Assembly: GCA_002401285.1 (NCBI GenBank)
Contig: NVSQ01000050.1
Coordinates: 1 to 5,560 of the forward strand
DNA from: SAR202 cluster bacterium
GTDB taxonomy: Bacteria; Chloroflexota; Dehalococcoidia; UBA3495
Reading direction: 5' to 3'
Length of the DNA: 5,560 bases
Made by a program: the position numbers and the translations under genes. The notes under the pieces were generated by a model, which was not told where the DNA came from, made no database searches, and was given only the letters and a program-made list of their open reading frames with translations. Numbering within the stretch: position 1 is the stretch's first letter; each line of letters starts with the position of its first letter. Below are positions 4,779-5,560 of the stretch, one piece after another.

Positions 4779-5560
4779 ATGTTTCAACCTGGCGGACCAC
4801 GTCAACCGGAAGTTGACTTTGACCAAATGTTGGCCGGTGTCAAAGGCACCATAGGACGCATCGCCGCCCGATTAGGTGGCGGCGGCGTGGGCGGCGTAAT
4901 CGTACTCGCGATCGCACTTATCGCAGTCCTATGGTTAGCCTCCGGAATATACCGCATCGGACCCGGCGAGGAAGTGGCCCAGCGCCGCTTCGGCGCGATC
5001 TGTGGCGCGGCTCTCGCGCCTTGCTCAGGAACTGCGGGGGTCGTCACTCAAACCGGTCTCCATTGGTGGTGGCCTGGCCCTATCGGGAAAACGGACAAGA
5101 TTAAGGTGACCGAAACCCGCCGTATGGAGTTAGGCTTCCGCAGCGGGGCCGACCAGGGTGTGGCCGACGTCCAAGTCCCGGTGGAAGGCTTGATGATTAG
5201 CGGCGACCTGAACATCGTCGACGTTCAGATGGTGGTCCAGTATGACATCAAGGACCTGGTGGGCTTCTTGTTCCGGGTAAACGACCCGGGGGAGGACGCC
5301 AGGGGGATTCCTCCGGGCAACCCGGAGGGCCGCACCCTCAAGGACGCCGCTGAAGCCGCCCTGCGGTTAGTGGTGGGACAGCGGAGCATTGAAGACGTGT
5401 TGACCGAGCAGCGGACCGCCGTGGAATCGGACACCAAGACCAGGCTTCAAGATATATTGGACAATTACCAAACTGGGATCAACATAGTAAGCCTTCAACT
5501 GCTGAAGACCCAGGCTCCGGAAGAGGTTTTCGAGTCTTTCGAAGACGTGCTGCGCGCCCG
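4779..5560 (+). CDS. hflK: HflK-like SPFH/Band 7 membrane protein, 5' part, cut by the window edge
   Basis: HflK is a single-pass inner-membrane protein that with HflC forms a large cage around FtsH and modulates its proteolysis. The open frame gives 260 residues plus two bases and leaves the window without a stop; E. coli HflK has about 419. A short Gly/Pro-containing N-terminus is followed by a segment (EVDFDQMLAGVKG) similar in position to the pre-membrane region of other HflKs. A Gly run and a membrane helix follow at about 37-57. Then come SGIYRIGPGEE (55-65), RRFG, TGLHWWWPGPI (92-102), ETRRMELGFR (112-121), the SPFH core GLMISGDLNIVDVQMVVQYDIKD (137-159), and later AAEAALRLVVG and EDVLTEQR. 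This order is typical of HflK rather than HflC or stomatin. The start ATG has AAGGA (4765-4769) nine bases upstream. A Cys-containing insertion (about 73-90) precedes TGLHW. hflC would be expected just downstream. Family membership is secure; HflK identity is strong. Confidence 0.93.
   Translation, partial: MFQPGGPRQPEVDFDQMLAGVKGTIGRIAARLGGGGVGGVIVLAIALIAVLWLASGIYRIGPGEEVAQRRFGAICGAALAPCSGTAGVVTQTGLHWWWPGPIGKTDKIKVTETRRMELGFRSGADQGVADVQVPVEGLMISGDLNIVDVQMVVQYDIKDLVGFLFRVNDPGEDARGIPPGNPEGRTLKDAAEAALRLVVGQRSIEDVLTEQRTAVESDTKTRLQDILDNYQTGINIVSLQLLKTQAPEEVFESFEDVLRA

Noticed and set aside
4802..5047. Minus-strand 81-residue ORF inside hflK
   Set aside because: It is antisense to a well-supported HflK frame and is Pro/Thr-rich, as expected of a shadow ORF.

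Overview
The window looks like a bacterial chromosome segment of medium-high GC content. It encodes nitrogen uptake, sulfur transfer and membrane protein quality control. FtsH, the HflK-like protein and the two-domain sulfurtransferase read most like homologues from Chloroflexota (Dehalococcoidia/SAR202-like) or Actinomycetota. That placement is recalled family resemblance, not a search result. No mobile elements, CRISPR arrays, tRNA or rRNA genes were seen.

Layout: (1) Positions 1-681, minus strand: the N-terminal half of an Amt-family ammonium transporter that runs off the left edge. Its upstream region (about 700-783) carries six GTTRC-like boxes spaced exactly 11 bp apart, suggesting nitrogen control by an OmpR/GlnR-type regulator. 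(2) 797-827: a perfect 13-bp hairpin that should terminate the next minus-strand gene. (3) 882-1727, minus strand: a complete two-domain rhodanese-type sulfurtransferase with active-site Cys238. (4) 1728-2029: a divergent intergenic region with a plausible forward promoter and a palindrome. (5) 2030-4020, plus strand: ftsH, the membrane AAA+ zinc protease, split into two reading frames. The first ORF holds TM1 and the extracytoplasmic domain; the second holds TM2, the AAA+ module, the peptidase and a Pro-rich tail. The frames differ by -1 near 2359. (6) 4077-4373, minus strand: a small unrecognised protein convergent with ftsH. (7) 4374-4778: a 405-bp non-coding stretch with a candidate promoter and several small repeats. 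(8) 4779 to the right edge, plus strand: the N-terminal 260 residues of an HflK-type SPFH/Band 7 protein.

FtsH and HflK act together in characterised bacteria, where HflK/HflC form a membrane assembly around FtsH and modulate its proteolysis. Their proximity fits that link, although the convergent small gene and a separate promoter imply they are not one transcript. The most notable points are the split ftsH frame, the phased boxes upstream of amt, and the unknown gene between ftsH and hflK. I found nothing that clearly amounts to a new multi-gene system.
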